Part shown: positions 13,501 to 26,224 of the stretch, piece after piece | Layout of the letters: the number at the start of each line of letters is the position of its first letter | Numbering within the stretch: the stretch's first letter is position 1 | NCBI RefSeq assembly: GCF_047495875.1 | Contig: NC_092459.1 | Span: 11,288,965 to 11,352,964 of the forward strand | Direction of reading: 5' to 3' | DNA from: Pithys albifrons albifrons | Taxonomy: Eukaryota > Chordata > Aves > Passeriformes > Thamnophilidae | Length of the DNA: 64,000 bases | Notes under the pieces: generated by a model | Seen by the model: only the letters and a program-made list of their open reading frames with translations | The model's database searches: none | What the model was told of the DNA's origin: nothing | Program-made: the position numbers and the translations under genes

Positions 13501-14687
13501 TATTTCTGTATTTTTATGAGGTTTAAATGATATTTGTGCTCTGAGAACTGCTGCTCCACAGGTAGTATCAGCATTCTGACACTGAGCACATTAATGCCAC
13601 TATGATTCTACTCAGAAGGATAAATTTAAGCTGCATCTATACTAATAAATTACAAAGTGGCCGAGACCATTCCCAGCACCATGATTCAATCATCTGAAGT
13701 GTTCAGTTGTTAGTATCATGTCTAATACAGTTGTGGCTTGGGCTGATTTCAATTTCAAATAACCATTTTTTGAAGTTATCCTCTTTCAAAGGCTGAGGTA
13801 CTTTAATAACATGGATTTAGGCCATTAAGCACCTAAGTCCAATTATGGGCACAAGCAACTGACTCATCTATAGCATACACTGCAATTTAATGGTTGAAGC
13901 TGCAGCTCAGGTGAACGGGGAGCTTCAGAAAAGAGAATTGAGATAATTATGGGATTAGGCAGCTTCAAAAATAGGTTGGAGTCTGAGGAACCAACACACT
14001 AATGTCATCTCAGTCTTACTTTCTTCAGGAAGCTAGGTAATCAGACTCCTGAATTTAAGATAGAAGTAATCTTTTTTTTTCTTTCACCAGTACAATAAGA
14101 AGCTACATTTTTGAGGTTAAAGATAAACGTTGCCCTTTAGAACCTTCCAGTGTAGATTGTAAGTTTGAAAAGATTGATGTATTCTCATACACCCTTTCAA
14201 TTCATGATTTCTCATTGAGCTGTATAGGTAGATGTTTTTGCATTTTGGTCCAGGGTATTATGTCATCATTCAGGGGTCTATTTTAAGTTTTAAAGGTGTT
14301 TTCAGTTCTCTTTGCTTCTTTTTATCCATACATTTTGTATGTTTCTAGCACATTTCTTGTACCTCCTCAGGAAGTCGGGTGGCTATTTCACTACCACCTT
14401 TATATGCTATCAAGAAGCTAAATATGCCTCCATAAACCAAAAGAATCCATATATATATATATAACACGAAATCAGTGCATCACACTTACATTCTGTTTAC
14501 AAATCAAAACTCATAATCCAGCATTTCTTGCAGGGACAATAATCACCTGTGCTTTGTACTGGTTTCTTTTGGGGTTTTTGATCATCAATTAAATACAATC
14601 ATACAGCTAAACATTATCACCGGCAATGCAAACCCCACAATAACTATCACATACTTGTATTAATAAGTTATTTCAGGAGCTACTGAG
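10598..14687. other. Long unique AT-rich stretch, no gene seen
   Basis: No transposon or coding unit is recognised. The part at about 11580-11900 holds an E-box-like CAGGTG, an octamer-like ATTTGCAT and TAATTA cores, which makes it a candidate for regulatory conservation, but this is unproven. A short (TA)n tract lies at 14447-14462. Confidence 0.5.
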
Positions 14688-15103
14688 GAGAAAGTTCTTT
14701 TCTTGCTATTAAGTTTGGTCCCCACAGCAGAGTGTCAAAGACTCTTCCAACCTGTGTGCTGTCCATTGTTTGACAGGCAGTATTGGGTTTGTAAGAGTTT
14801 GATGTTCTAGGACGCTTATAGCTAATATGTCCATAGAGAAAGTTCTCCCTGGCTGTTAAGTGTGGTATCATAGCAGAGTGCTGAAGACCCTTCCAACCTG
14901 TGTGCTGTCCATTGTTTGACAGGCAGTGTTGGGTTCATAAAACTTTGATTTTTCTGATGCTTATAGCTTATAAGTTCTCCCTGGCAAAAGTGTGGTCCTC
15001 ACAGAAAGGTTGAAAACCTTTCCAGACTGTGTTATGTCCATTGTTGAACAGGCAGTGCTGGGTTCATAAAGCTTTGATTGTTCTGAGGACACTTATAGCT
15101 AAA
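14688..15103. repeat. Three tandem copies of a 130-148 bp unit
   Basis: Three head-to-tail copies begin near 14688, 14836 and 14971. Landmark spacing is 145-148 bp between the first two and about 132 bp between the second and third. Every copy has an AAGTTCT-like start, a CTTTCCA/CTTCCAACCTGTG segment, GTCCATTGTT, then ACAGGCAGT and GGGTT, and ends in CTTATAGCT. Copies 1 and 2 are closest to each other; copy 3 is shorter and more diverged. The unit itself matches no family I recognise. It may be a local minisatellite-scale duplication or part of a larger repeat. Confidence 0.85.
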
Positions 15104-18100
15104 AACTTAATACAGGTGGGACAAGAAATCTTTGCATTTCTGCCTCTTCTTTTCATGTGACAACACTGATGAAGTTTATGTTTAATTCCTTTCAAAATTT
15201 GTCCTCAAACTGTGGTGTAGAGATGGCTTATGTGCTGGTTGGACCTGGTTATTACAGGAGAAGGCTGAACAAAAAAGTCAGGTTTCCACTACAAGAGTTA
15301 TTAAATTACAGATTCCTGAGCCATGAAAAATATAAGGACCCCCTAGAAAGATGAAGGGACATCAATACCTTTCTCCCCAGAAATTTTACAAAAACAAAAT
15401 CTCATGTGAATTATGGCTCAGTTTTGTACTATTGAACTTCTATTTATAATCACAGCCTAAATCTCTTCCATATATCACCTCAACTTACAATAATGCATGA
15501 AAAGAATAGGAATACAAAGTGTATCAGTGAAAAGGCAAATCGGACATGGCTTATGAATCATACATATGGAAAGAAGCTTCCCCTCTTTCCAGATTCCAAG
15601 GTAAGTATATCAACAATCATTTTTCATGAATTAATATTGTCCACTTGTTGTTGAGCCAGTACTGGCTCTCAGCACTAAAAAAAAATCCCCTGTTTTACCC
15701 TTTCCATCATGTGTTTCACCTCAGATATATACATATGTATAAAGAACAGTCCTAGAATATTGAACACATGAACAGCATGCTACAGCTGTCATAAGGTTTT
15801 CTGGCTGCAGTAAGGTATTCTTGTAGTCAATAATTTTATATTTATCTTTGCAAAAACTGTAATAGTTTCTATTAAATAAAAATGCTGCCCAAAGCATATT
15901 TATTAATCTTGCATGCAAAAAATTTGAAAAAAATATTAAAGTTCTGATGAACTCAGATATTTTGCATAGACCTTATAAATTTCCATAGAGGTTCCTGTCA
16001 AAAACATGACAAGTAATGGATTTCTGATAAATATTACAATATATACACACATGTATATACACACACACACACACATATATATTTAAAATTAATATCAGGC
16101 TCTTTTTACATTATGTATAATATTTATTTCCTCTGTGTTTTGTGTCCAATTGGAGTTCTGGAAAAAGTTTACAGTATTCTATGCTATGCTATTATATGCT
16201 AATGTAAGTTATGCTGTGCTACTCTTTCTTTAAATTCTTTTTCATAATTTTCACTATATTTTAAGAGATGGACATCACAAAACATTTTCACTTCTATTAA
16301 GTAAGAGAGATTTGTCGAGATTAGGCAGCCACTCTGAGGTATGTAAACAGACTGATAGTGCTTTCTGAGAAAATCTCGGACTGTGATTAATGATTGCCTT
16401 GTGCGCAAATACTTGTTTGGTTCAGATAGATGGTATATCTAAAGTTTAACACTGAATTACAAAAAAATAGTGTCTATGGTTAGGAGAGTTTTGGGAACAA
16501 TAGCAACTTTCAAAATCCTCCCTGAATGATTTCATTCTCATCTATAATAACTATTATTTCTGGTTTATTTGTTGATACAATTTGTTGTAAATACTATTTC
16601 AGTCTTATGTACCTAAACTCAATTATTGTATAAATGTTTTTAATAATTCTGTTTTATATTTTTCTGTTTATCTCATAGTGTAATGGTAAGATCAAATTTA
16701 TTCAAAATTCCAAGGTCATGTTCTGTCTTTAACCTAAATCTGAAAGAGAGAGACAAATACCTCAGAAAATAAATCTCTCTGCACATTCTCTGTTGTTCCT
16801 TGGTAAATATAATGTTATGTAGAGTAGCTACCTCTGATAAGTGGCAGTAGGCAAGGGCAAGGCACCTTCATAAAGAGAATACACAAACCTGTTATCTATA
16901 GATAGAAGGTATGTTATACCTCCATATCATGAACAAGTACAGTGTAGTGTGGACACAAGGGCTACCTTGGAAGATTTTTTTCTTATAATCTCTTAATTTC
17001 TTATATAGAAATCAGTGTTTCTTGGATTATCTTCATATGGTTCAGGTGGTTTTATGACTTTGAGAATAACTGTAAACATTCAGCCATCATGCAGTTGGGG
17101 TTTTTGGCCTTGAGTAATGAATAAAACTACCTTTCCCCATCTAGAATTTGTGTTACTCTGTTTATGTATTTAACTGTATAGCTAACAGAGGAAAAACCCT
17201 CACTTCCTTCTGCATGTGTAGAGTTAATGGAAACTGAACACTGTGAATTAGAAATATAAGGGGAATAACTTTCATGGATTATATGAACAAAGTGCTTATA
17301 TGCTGTTAGTTTCTAATGTGTTTTATATAAGTTGAAATTTCTATGTGTAAAAAAGTTAGCTGTAAGAACATTTTGTCTTATAGCAGAGGAAAACAAGGCC
17401 TTTTATAAGGCACACTTGAACGAAGACTCTACTTATCACTTAGTAAGGCCAAAAGTGCTCTATGTCTTCTGGTAATTGTTTTTGTCTTGATACCCAGGAT
17501 GACTTTTAGCAAAAAGAACAGTCAGTGAATTAATCTATAAAATCTATGCCATCTTTAGCTAGATGATTATGAACTACTTTTAGGCATTGCAGAATTATAG
17601 TTAGGGTCATGCAGTCTAAATGTTTGTAATAGGCTGAAATAGGTGAGAACATAATTTTGAGATACATGTTCAAGTGTTGAAATTTATTTCTTTTTAAATT
17701 TAAAACTGGGTTTTTAAAAATAATGAAATATGCTTCAAATAAATGGTTAGATGCCCAAAGTGGCCCAGAATGTTGCTGTGAACATCTACTTGAGGTACAG
17801 AAAAATCAGAATCAAGGTTCAGTTTTGCATGATAATGTTTTTCTGTCCTTGAAAATCTTCGTATCAGTGCTCTGTACAATCCAAATTACAATATTTTCTG
17901 CTTAATCTCTTCTACTTCCTTATAGTGGCATTCTTTTAGCTGTTCTGGAACTTCATTATTCATTATCCAGAGCTTTAAACTATGACATGCAAACACCTTG
18001 TTTTAGTACTTTACCTGAATCAGACACAAAAGGTTTTCAGGAAAATAAAGTTTTTAAGTGAGTGAGTTAAGCACTGAATGAACATCCAAGTTAGAATGAA

Positions 18101-20804
18101 TCTGTCTCTTTCTAGTCAGAACTTGCAAACTGAAGAAAGACCTAAACCTATAAAACCACTCATAAACACAAGGCTCATATTAAAAGTAGTATTCCTTAAG
18201 GACAGAATGGATTTTTTCTTCTAAAAGTTTCTCAGTCAGTTCTAATAATCAATACAAGAGACAGATACTGAATCATAAGATAGTAGTGTTCCTCAATTGT
18301 AAAAGAAATCCAATAAACAAGCAAATAAACAAAAAAAACCCCCAAACTGTGAACCAAACATCAAACCTTTATGTTCCCATTTGTAAGACGTAATCACTTT
18401 TCCTCTATTTTTACTTACTTTAATAAGTGATGCTGATTTGTCTCTGAAATATTTTTCAACTCTAAATCTGCAAGAATGTTTCTGAGATAGCCTCAAGTTC
18501 TAAGCCAAATATGTCGTGTATTGTTTTTTACCAAAGTTTATATTTTTTTGTGATTTATACATATGTATATATATACATATATTATAACAGCAGTTATATT
18601 TAATACCAATTATTCGACCAAATCTTGCTTAATTTTGTGTGGTTTTTAATTATACCATTTATTTTAAAATATTTCTCGTTAATAATCACAAGTGCCCTTC
18701 AAGAGAATATTGCAGTCTAGGATATTTCTAAGGACATACATAATCAGAAAGTTCTTTTTTTTTTTTAACTTTCCCTACCTTAAAATATGTGCTTTAAAGC
18801 CTCTCTAAATTTGGATGTCTGTGTCTCGTTTTATTTCTGCCTGGATTACTCATGGACAAACAACATAAGAACAGGACTTGAATGTTGTGCAGTGTTCATC
18901 AACTTGTGAGCACATTCTCACTACTTTAATTCTGGTATCAACTATATGCAGCAATCAAGACTGGAGAGCTTTGATAATATCTTAAATGCCTGGAACATTT
19001 TATTTCTGTGTAACATCATCAGGGTTGTTCAGAGATAGAGAATGTCCATTAATAAACAAAGTCTTAGTTAATTAATTACCAAAACTAACAGAAATCTCAT
19101 TATTGTGTAATGAAATCCAAGGTAACCTGTCTTTATTACTATTCACCAAGGACTGCTTTTCTGACAGCAGTTACAGTGAAAACCCACACAAAAAGTCTTT
19201 GAGCTTTAATTAATAATTGGGTTGTGAATCTGAAAGACAGTGAAAGACTAAAAGCCAGTTTCATATGCAGTAAATTAGCAACTTTTTTTTTCTTTTTTTT
19301 TTTTTTAGTATGTTCTGCAACTTAATAAATGCCAGGAAAAAATCTATTAGCACACTCAAAAAAGAATTATTATTAAGCTATTAACAATACAGCTCTGACT
19401 GAATGTCTCAACGGGTCTGTGGTTCATGGCTTATACATCTGTGGAGGTGCATTAAAGGATTGAAAGTCCTCTTTCACTCTGCTATCTATGGCAATGAACC
19501 TTTGAGAGCAGAAAGCTCAGGTGGGTAGTTATTAGTACTGTTAGCAGAGACAATCATATAGAAACTCTAAAAAGGATTATGATTATTCTTACTGTCACAA
19601 CTGCTGTTGAGATTATTACTGTTATTGAAGAAATTAATGTCCAGGAAGCATTGCTTTTTTGCATCAATATCTTTATACAAAATAACTGTATTATATGGAA
19701 AAGACAAGACTAAGCAGAGACAAATTATGAGATTGAGCAATTTCAAATTTATATAGATAGGTTTTAAGAAGACAAGAGCACTAGAACAAACAGAAACATT
19801 TTCCATTAAATTATTATGAAGTTTATTTATTATCTTATTTAATATATTTACCCAAGATAATTTTCTGTTCCAGTTCAGTATATTGGTTTCATGAAAAGCT
19901 AAAATGACTTGAAAATTGTACAAATTATAGTGATTAGAAGAACTTTCAGTTCAGATCAGTTTAGGAACAATTAAATGAACTTAAATGTGTTTGCATGGAA
20001 TTTTTAATTTTTTATTAACACTTTTACTGCTGTTTTATGGCAGATAGTGAGATCTGCACATGTAAATCATTACATGAAACTTTGACTTTTTAAAAGAACT
20101 CTTATGAACAACAACAACAACAAAGGAATGAAAAATGTTCAAATTAATTTACACTTTGTTAATATTATTAGATTCTATGGTGTGTCTAGATAGACATTAC
20201 ACTCTATTAATTCTAGAAAAGAGTACATTTCTTTACTGTGTAGAAATGCTCTTGTGTTCAACAAGTGCAATTAATTTCTAATTGCTTACATATCTCTTGG
20301 AAAACAAACAACAGAAAATGTATTTCTTCAGCAAATAATTGAGTTATTTTGGATAGAGAGATTTTCTTCCAGAAATTTGAAACAGCAGTTGGGATAACAA
20401 CTTAATACTCTTCAACTTAGTTCATTTGGGACCTCAGATACACTAAAAACAATTTTTAAATGCAGAGGGCAATGTCCTAGATTTGCTTGGAGGGGATGGA
20501 GTTTAGAACCTTGTGAGCATGGCTAAATTTCTATTCTATAATATCCACATCATTGCTGAGGTATATTGTTTCAGAGGGGAGGAAAAAGGAATGTTCCACC
20601 ACAAGTGTACTGTTTTGTTCGCCTCTCTTCCTTGGGGAAGTTTCTGGGATCTGCACTGTGGAGCCTGTCCTTCTCCTGCTGGCACCCATCCCTTTCCATT
20701 CCTCTGAGACATGGCTCAAAAATTAGCAAATACAGCTGAGATACAGCTCAAATACACAGGTCCAAAAGCAATGAACCTGGAGCAACCATGGGATAAAAAA
20801 AAGT
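15104..20804. other. Unique AT-rich stretch with small simple repeats
   Basis: No recognisable gene or transposon body. Small tracts include CA/TA-rich sequence at 16047-16082, alternating TA at about 18555-18585, and poly(T) at 19278-19308. A (AAC)5-like tract lies at about 20107-20122. The segment 20570-20800 is less AT-rich and may be the start of the LTR that follows. Confidence 0.5.
16047..16082. repeat. (CA)n/(TA)n microsatellite
   Basis: An alternating purine-pyrimidine tract: TATACACAC units, a run of about ten CA repeats, then ATATAT. Confidence 0.85.
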
Positions 20805-21385
20805 GGTGGTGAACCAAGATGAGAGGAGCCAACCCCAGCTGGGCCCAAGCAGAACAACACAGCACTGGAAGCAGCTGCGCAGAATTGAGTCCAGCAGAAC
20901 TGAATGGAGCAGTTCAGAGTGGGCAGCGCAGCATGGAATCAAACAAGTGGGCAGCACAGCATGGAATCAAACAAGTGGGCAGCACAGCATGGAATCAAAC
21001 AAGTGGGCAGTCCAAAGCATTGGCATGATGCAATGTGGACAATCCAGCTTCCGATGGTTTGTCTGTCATTGGATTTCATTGTTTTCGGCTTGGGAACGGG
21101 AGTGCCCACTGTGGGGAGTATCTGCCATCTTGCTTTTGTCCTGGTGGCCATGAAGAACTAAATCAAGATGGTGAACACATTTTGAATATAAAACAACTTC
21201 TCTTTTTGTATAATTTTGTTATTATTACAGTTATTGCATGTTTCTTATTCCATTGCTCTTTGCTTTCAGTAAGTTGTTATCTCAACCCGTTGTCTCTGCC
21301 TTTGTCCCTTTCTAATCAGAGAGGTTGGGAAGAAATGGAGTGGTTTACTTGGAGTTTAATTCCCAGCTGGTGTTAAACCACCACA
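20805..21385 (+). mobile_element. Endogenous retrovirus LTR, plus strand
   Basis: The right end, AGCTGGTGTTAAACCACCACA up to 21385, is the typical 3' terminus of a common bird LTR group and ends in CA. Upstream of it, the motif GTTATCTCAACCC at about 21276-21288 also fits those LTRs. A TATA-like AATATAAAAC sits at 21185-21194. The presumed U3 contains three 28-bp repeats. The left end is not clear: a TGGTGGTGAACC stretch near 20805 could be a decayed terminus complementary to the right end, but the element could start as early as about 20575. No gag/pol lies beside it, so a solo LTR is likely. The open frames here arise from the 28-bp repeats and are not genes. Confidence 0.7.
20919..21010 (+). 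repeat. 28-bp tandem repeat, 3.3 copies, in presumed LTR U3
   Basis: Perfect or near-perfect 28-bp units lie at 20919-20946, 20947-20974 and 20975-21002, followed by an 8-bp partial unit. Unit 1 differs by one base (GCGCAG for GCACAG). The array ends about 175 bp upstream of the TATA-like box, where LTR enhancer repeats often sit. Confidence 0.93.
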
Positions 21386-21592
21386 GGTATTAAATTACGT
21401 TAGTACAAAAAGATAAGAAAAGAAATTGGATTATTATAGATTTCAAAAGAGGAGGCAGGGAAAAAACAGTGCAACTGTGTGTTATCCTAGAAATGGGAGA
21501 GGTTGAGGAAAGAAACAGATGGGAAGTTCTACTTTTATCGTTGCCCCAATATTATAGGAAACAATGCTAAAAACTAATAAAAAAATGAAGTG
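21386..21592. other. Short spacer between two LTRs
   Basis: About 200 bp of unassigned sequence between the plus-strand LTR and the minus-strand LTR copy B. Confidence 0.6.
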
Positions 21593-22238
21593 TGTGCTGG
21601 TTTAAAGCTAAACCAGCAGGAGAAATGAAACCAACACAAAAGAGACTATAAGTCAGAGTTACAATTTAATAACAATATCACAATAAATGCAATGGCACAA
21701 AGAGAAATTGGTTTTAACCCACAAAACCCAGAAGTATGACCCAGCACCCTGAGGCACAAACACAAAGGGGTTTGTTAGCCCCTGGGCTGAACCCCACATG
21801 GTTCCCCCAAGACCAAAGTAAAAGGAAGTGAAAAACCTGTTGGTGCAGCTGATGGTTGCAGTCTGGTGAAGAGTGGTGGTTGCAGTCTGGTATAAAGTGG
21901 TGTTCTCCTCCTGTCAAGTTTCGGGTCCTCCTCTGGAGCTAAGGAGTAGTTCCCCAAGTCCCCAAGATTATATCCCCTCAGTCCAGGTGGGACTGCCCAG
22001 TACCTCCCTCAGGGTAGGGAGTTACACAATGAGTAATCTCACTCTGTGAGTCATAGGGTATTTTGGAATCATTGATGGCCCATTAGCAGACATGACCCCT
22101 CAGGCTGGGTGTGGAGGTGCTAATGACTTTCTGGAAGGGAGTTATCACAGCTCTCATTTCGCAGGTGTCTTTCACATCCAGCTCACACCCTGAGGGGTCA
22201 GGTGTGCCCTGGGCAGTTACTGCAAATGGTTCATTGTT
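21593..22238 (-). mobile_element. Retroviral LTR (copy B), probably solo
   Basis: Homologous to 9973-10597. Read on the minus strand it starts near 22233-22238, has a TATA-like GGGATATAATC at about 21964-21974 and an ATTAAA signal at 21665-21670, and ends in ...CACA at about 21593. The minus-strand 3' end forms a perfect hairpin: GCTGGTTTA (21596-21604), loop AAGC, TAAACCAGC (21609-21617). The order TATA, poly(A) signal, terminal CA supports minus-strand orientation. No internal retroviral region or clear target duplication was found. Confidence 0.75.
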
Positions 22239-22485
22239 AAGGGATAGGGAAAAACAATAACAGTAGACTAGCATAAAAAGATAGCTCAGATTTAAAGAGC
22301 CAGGTAGAAAGCTGAAGCCTACAAATGATATACTATTAGCAGAGTGTAAAGGAGAATAACAAGATATGAAAGTATGTAAAGAGCAGGAAATCACAAAACC
22401 CATGTGGGTCAGGGCAGTTCACACTATAGTTCTCTTTGACCAAAAAGGAAAGGCTAAAGGAATGTTTAATGAATGAAAAGTGAAA
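22239..22485. other. Unassigned sequence between LTR copy B and a CR1 fragment
   Basis: No clear homology. It carries no retroviral coding trace, which supports a solo LTR on its left. Confidence 0.5.
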
Positions 22486-22645
22486 GACCTGTAGTTTCTG
22501 TGGTTCTTCTCTTGCCCTTCTTGAAAATCTGGACAACGTTCAACAGCTTCCAGTCAGCAAGGACTTCTCTGGATTCCCAAGACAGGCTTTGCAATGACAT
22601 CAGCTAGCTCTTTGAGGATAATTCAAGTCAAATCCATCTGAGATT
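22486..22645 (-). mobile_element. CR1 ORF2 internal fragment
   Basis: On the minus strand this matches the N-terminal part of the CR1 reverse transcriptase. It has the conserved antisense landmarks CTTGCCCTTCTTGAAAATCT and CTTCCAGTCAGC, followed by a CTCTGGATTCCCAAGA segment that also occurs in the CR1 at 26.8 kb. It lacks the 3' tail, so it is an internal piece of a decayed copy. Confidence 0.8.
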
Positions 22646-25600
22646 GCATGCTATTCAATACTTACATTTATGAGCTACAATTTCAAGTGGAAGGTGATGC
22701 ATGTGAAAGCTACAAATTTTGGTGACATCTCAGATATTTTTTGCAAAACCATCATGCAAAACTTTCTAAAATTATAGAGATAGAACAAAAGCCAATGAAA
22801 TGAGCATCATTGCAGACAAAAGTAATTTTTAAATTATGATCATACAAAGAAATAAACTGTAGATAAAATTTTGACAGATAGTACTACCTGTAGGTATAAT
22901 CTAGGAATTCTAAATTTGATAAAACTTAATGAGTTAATATGTTATTTCGAAATGTTAGAATACTCTATTAAGCATTATTAATAAAAGTTAAAGAGCAAGT
23001 GAAATAAAAAATTATTCCATTGTGCTTTATATTAATTTAGCTTTAGTGAAAATTCTCAGGATGTTCAGAAAAGGGTTGAACTGCTGATAGGTACTCTCAG
23101 GGCTAAAGAGAAAGTTAAATGGTTCAGGTAATATTTTCAGAAGAATTGCAAAAGTACAAATCACATTCTTCATGAAGGAAAAAAAAGACTGTGAAAAATA
23201 GAAAAAATCATGAAAAAAGGTAAAAAACCATATTTTAAAAGGACAGAAAAATACTAGGAAGCACTCTAGCAGTAGAAGTATTATTAATTATTACTGAAAG
23301 TGGTGTGCCATAGGAACAGGGGGGGAAAGTTGCAAAATTGCAGTTCTCAAGGTCACTGAAAGGAGACATGAAGCTTAGTGTTAGTCAGCACTTGCATCCC
23401 AGAAAATATGATACTATGCATATTTAAACAAGAATGCAGCCTATGTCTAAAGTCATAAATATTGACTTCTTCAGTATATCTAAGGCATCAACTGCCTGAT
23501 CTAAATTCAAATAGCCACATGAAAATACAGACAGTTTGAAGAGAATGAAGCCAAAACAATTAAATTAATTAAATCAATTAAACCAATGAAAATTACCACA
23601 CTTTCAGGAAACATGCCCTTCAGAAATATTTCAGTGTTGAACTTCAGTCTAATATTTAGTCTAAACAAGTAAGGACTGGATTTAAGGGATAACTCCTTAA
23701 CTTCAAAGAAAACACTTGCAAAAATAAGGTAAAAACTTAATGTTGATGTTGGTTACTGCCATAATGGAGCCAAAGTATTAGTTTTGGGGAAAAAACATTT
23801 CAGTTTGAGAAACTCTAACAGGAAAAATACTGATTTACTGAAAAAGACCACTTAGATCATTTATTCACAATCTTCTGATAACAGATTAGGTGAACATCTG
23901 TCATAAAGCATGTCAGGTTTTGGTTATTAGCTTGATGTCTTCTGAAGAATTTATAGTGTAAATAATTATGCATCTACAGATTTATTTATACTATATTTGC
24001 ATAGTTTTGACAAGCTTCTGACCAAGATTTCTCCAAAATTTTATGTAATTACCAAAGCCAAAATGTCCTCATGGAGTAGTTCAAAAAGCAAAACTATTCT
24101 TCACATACATTTGCTCATGTCCTGGGGCACATAACACTTCATTTGATATTCAAAGCCTAGTTGCAAGTTAGGTGGCTAAATTAGGCAGGTCCAATCTATG
24201 TCTCGCATCTTTTTTAAAAGCAAATTTTCTGCCTAAGTAGACTATCCTAAAATCTTCTCCCTGTATTTATAAATTCCATATTGATTTAGTCTTCCTTGAA
24301 TTTGAATTACTCAAACTGTATATGATGAAGTTAACATGGATCTCACCAATAGCTCTCTTCTGAAGAGAAATAGCTGAAATACTCCCACTTATTTAGATGT
24401 CTTGAGATGTCTCTTTTACTCTATTCATATTCCTTGAAACATCTATAATTGGTATCAATGAGGGGGAATTTTATATCTTGATTTTTAAAATATTATCATC
24501 CAGGCATAAAAGTAGGTTGTTTGAAAAAAAAAAAAAAAACAACAAAAAACCCCCCAAAAAACCCCAAAACCAAATTCAAACTAAAAAGAATCCCAGCAAA
24601 GACTTGAGGGAAGTTTACCTATGTGAAAATATGTATGCATATAATATGAAAGTATGTAATTTGAAAGAATAAGAATAGCAAATGTAGGTAAGACTAAAGT
24701 TTATGGAGACCACTCTAATGTTCCTGGATACAGTAAGTAAGAGAAGCTGAAGAAAGCTGTAAAAATAAAGACTAAAATAAAATAAAAATGGAAGCAAAAA
24801 TAAAAGTAAAAATAAAAATAAATTTTATAGCTTCTATCTAAACTTTAACTTAGAGTCACCATTGCTAAATAGACTTTCATCATTCTACTAAAAAAATACT
24901 TAGATACAGAATTGCCAGTCTTTTATTGGTGGATTTCCTTAGCTTCAATACATCATTAAATCTTGCTTACTGTTCACTTCAAAGAGCTAAAATTGAAGCA
25001 TCTGCATTAAGAAGAATGCTAATTGTCTTTCAAGGAACAAAAAAAAAGGAAAAAAAGGAAAGAAAAAATAAATATAAACATTGCAAAGAGAGTTTTCAAA
25101 ATGTGTTTTCACATTCAGGATGAGGAAAGAGAAGACAAACAGTTTTATTTTTGCAATATTACAGATCAATGTCTTATGAACTATTATTGTACCGGGAACT
25201 AAATAATGCCTGAAACTCTTTCCTCGATAATTTGTCACAAGCTTTTAAACTGACAAATAAATTTAATAAGAGGTTCTCAAGAGTAAGTTATATAGAAAAA
25301 AAAATCAGATTCATCACAATTCTTCTTTGGTAATATATCAAAAAATTAGAGGAATAGTGGAACATAACTGTAGATAGATAAATCAATAGAGTGTTGATGA
25401 TAAATCAATAAAACACATGTTTTTTTTCAAATTCGAATGGAATGCCTGTATAGAAGACAGATCAAACACTACATAGAATATAGCATCTGAAGAGTTAGAG
25501 GTGGATTTATGGGAAAAGGAATATCTTTGGCATTATTAAGAACTTAAGACTCTATCTTCCAAGAAATTTGATTTTTAATCTTGATCTCTAAAACCTGTTG

Positions 25601-26224
25601 GGACACTGGTCACCAGTGATGTCTTCCTGGTACACTCCAGATGAATCTTAGTGGAACATGTTGGCTATTCATAGTTGAACACTATGATATTACAATCATC
25701 CACAGCATCAGGTTTATCATCCTGTGCCTTTTGCAGCAACATTCAGATACCTGTTCATGAACCAGGTGAATATTAGTTCCTACCCCCTCACCTAGTAATC
25801 ATAAATATAAACAGTACTTGTACTGCTTCTGTAGGGAAGTCAGTTTTGAAAGATGAGAACATCAGTGGCCAAAAATATATTCAGATTCACACAAAAGTTT
25901 TACTGTGGTCAACAGCTACTGAGATTTTTTAGTTTTCTGACAGCAAAAAGAAGACATAGTCAGAGTCCTAAATCAGTTCATTTAACGTACTGATTATGGT
26001 GCTATTACAGTGACACCATAGAGATAAATACAATTGAAATCAAGTAGCTGTAGCCATAACCAACAAGTCTTTTTGAAAAACTGCAGATAAACAGCTAAAC
26101 CAAATAAAGCAGAGCTTCAGAGAGGTCCAGTTCAGATCAGATGAGCCTAACAAAGCCCCTGTTTTGATGCTCTGCAAATGTGGTGAAAACTCTGCGCTAC
26201 GTTACTAATAATTATGATACTTTG
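22646..26224. other. Unique AT-rich sequence with A-rich simple tracts
   Basis: No gene is recognised. There is an A-rich tract with C blocks at 24524-24575, AAAAT-like repeats at about 24765-24820, and another A-rich tract at 25038-25075. Some A-rich pieces around 22680-23170 may be very decayed LINE sequence, but I cannot support that. Confidence 0.45.
24524..24575 (+). repeat. Poly(A) followed by A/C-rich tract
   Basis: A run of about 16 A residues leads into AAC, C6A6 and C4A4 blocks. It may be the tail of a lost retroposon or a simple low-complexity tract. No retroposon body could be identified on its left. Confidence 0.75.

Noticed and set aside
14688..15103. CRISPR-like spacing of repeats
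   Set aside because: The whole 130-148 bp unit is repeated rather than short repeats with unique spacers, and the genome is vertebrate.
15157..15354. 65-codon plus-strand open frame rich in Arg, Lys and Tyr
   Set aside because: No recognisable domain, no splice or promoter context, and a length expected by chance in 64 kb.
20803..21376. Several overlapping open frames on both strands, up to 116 codons
   Set aside because: They arise from the 28-bp repeat being open in every frame within an LTR. They have no protein-family motif.
22660..23170. Possible plus-strand old CR1 (an AAGGTGATGCATGTG-like phrase)
   Set aside because: Only one short phrase fits. The rest shows no motif in the expected order.
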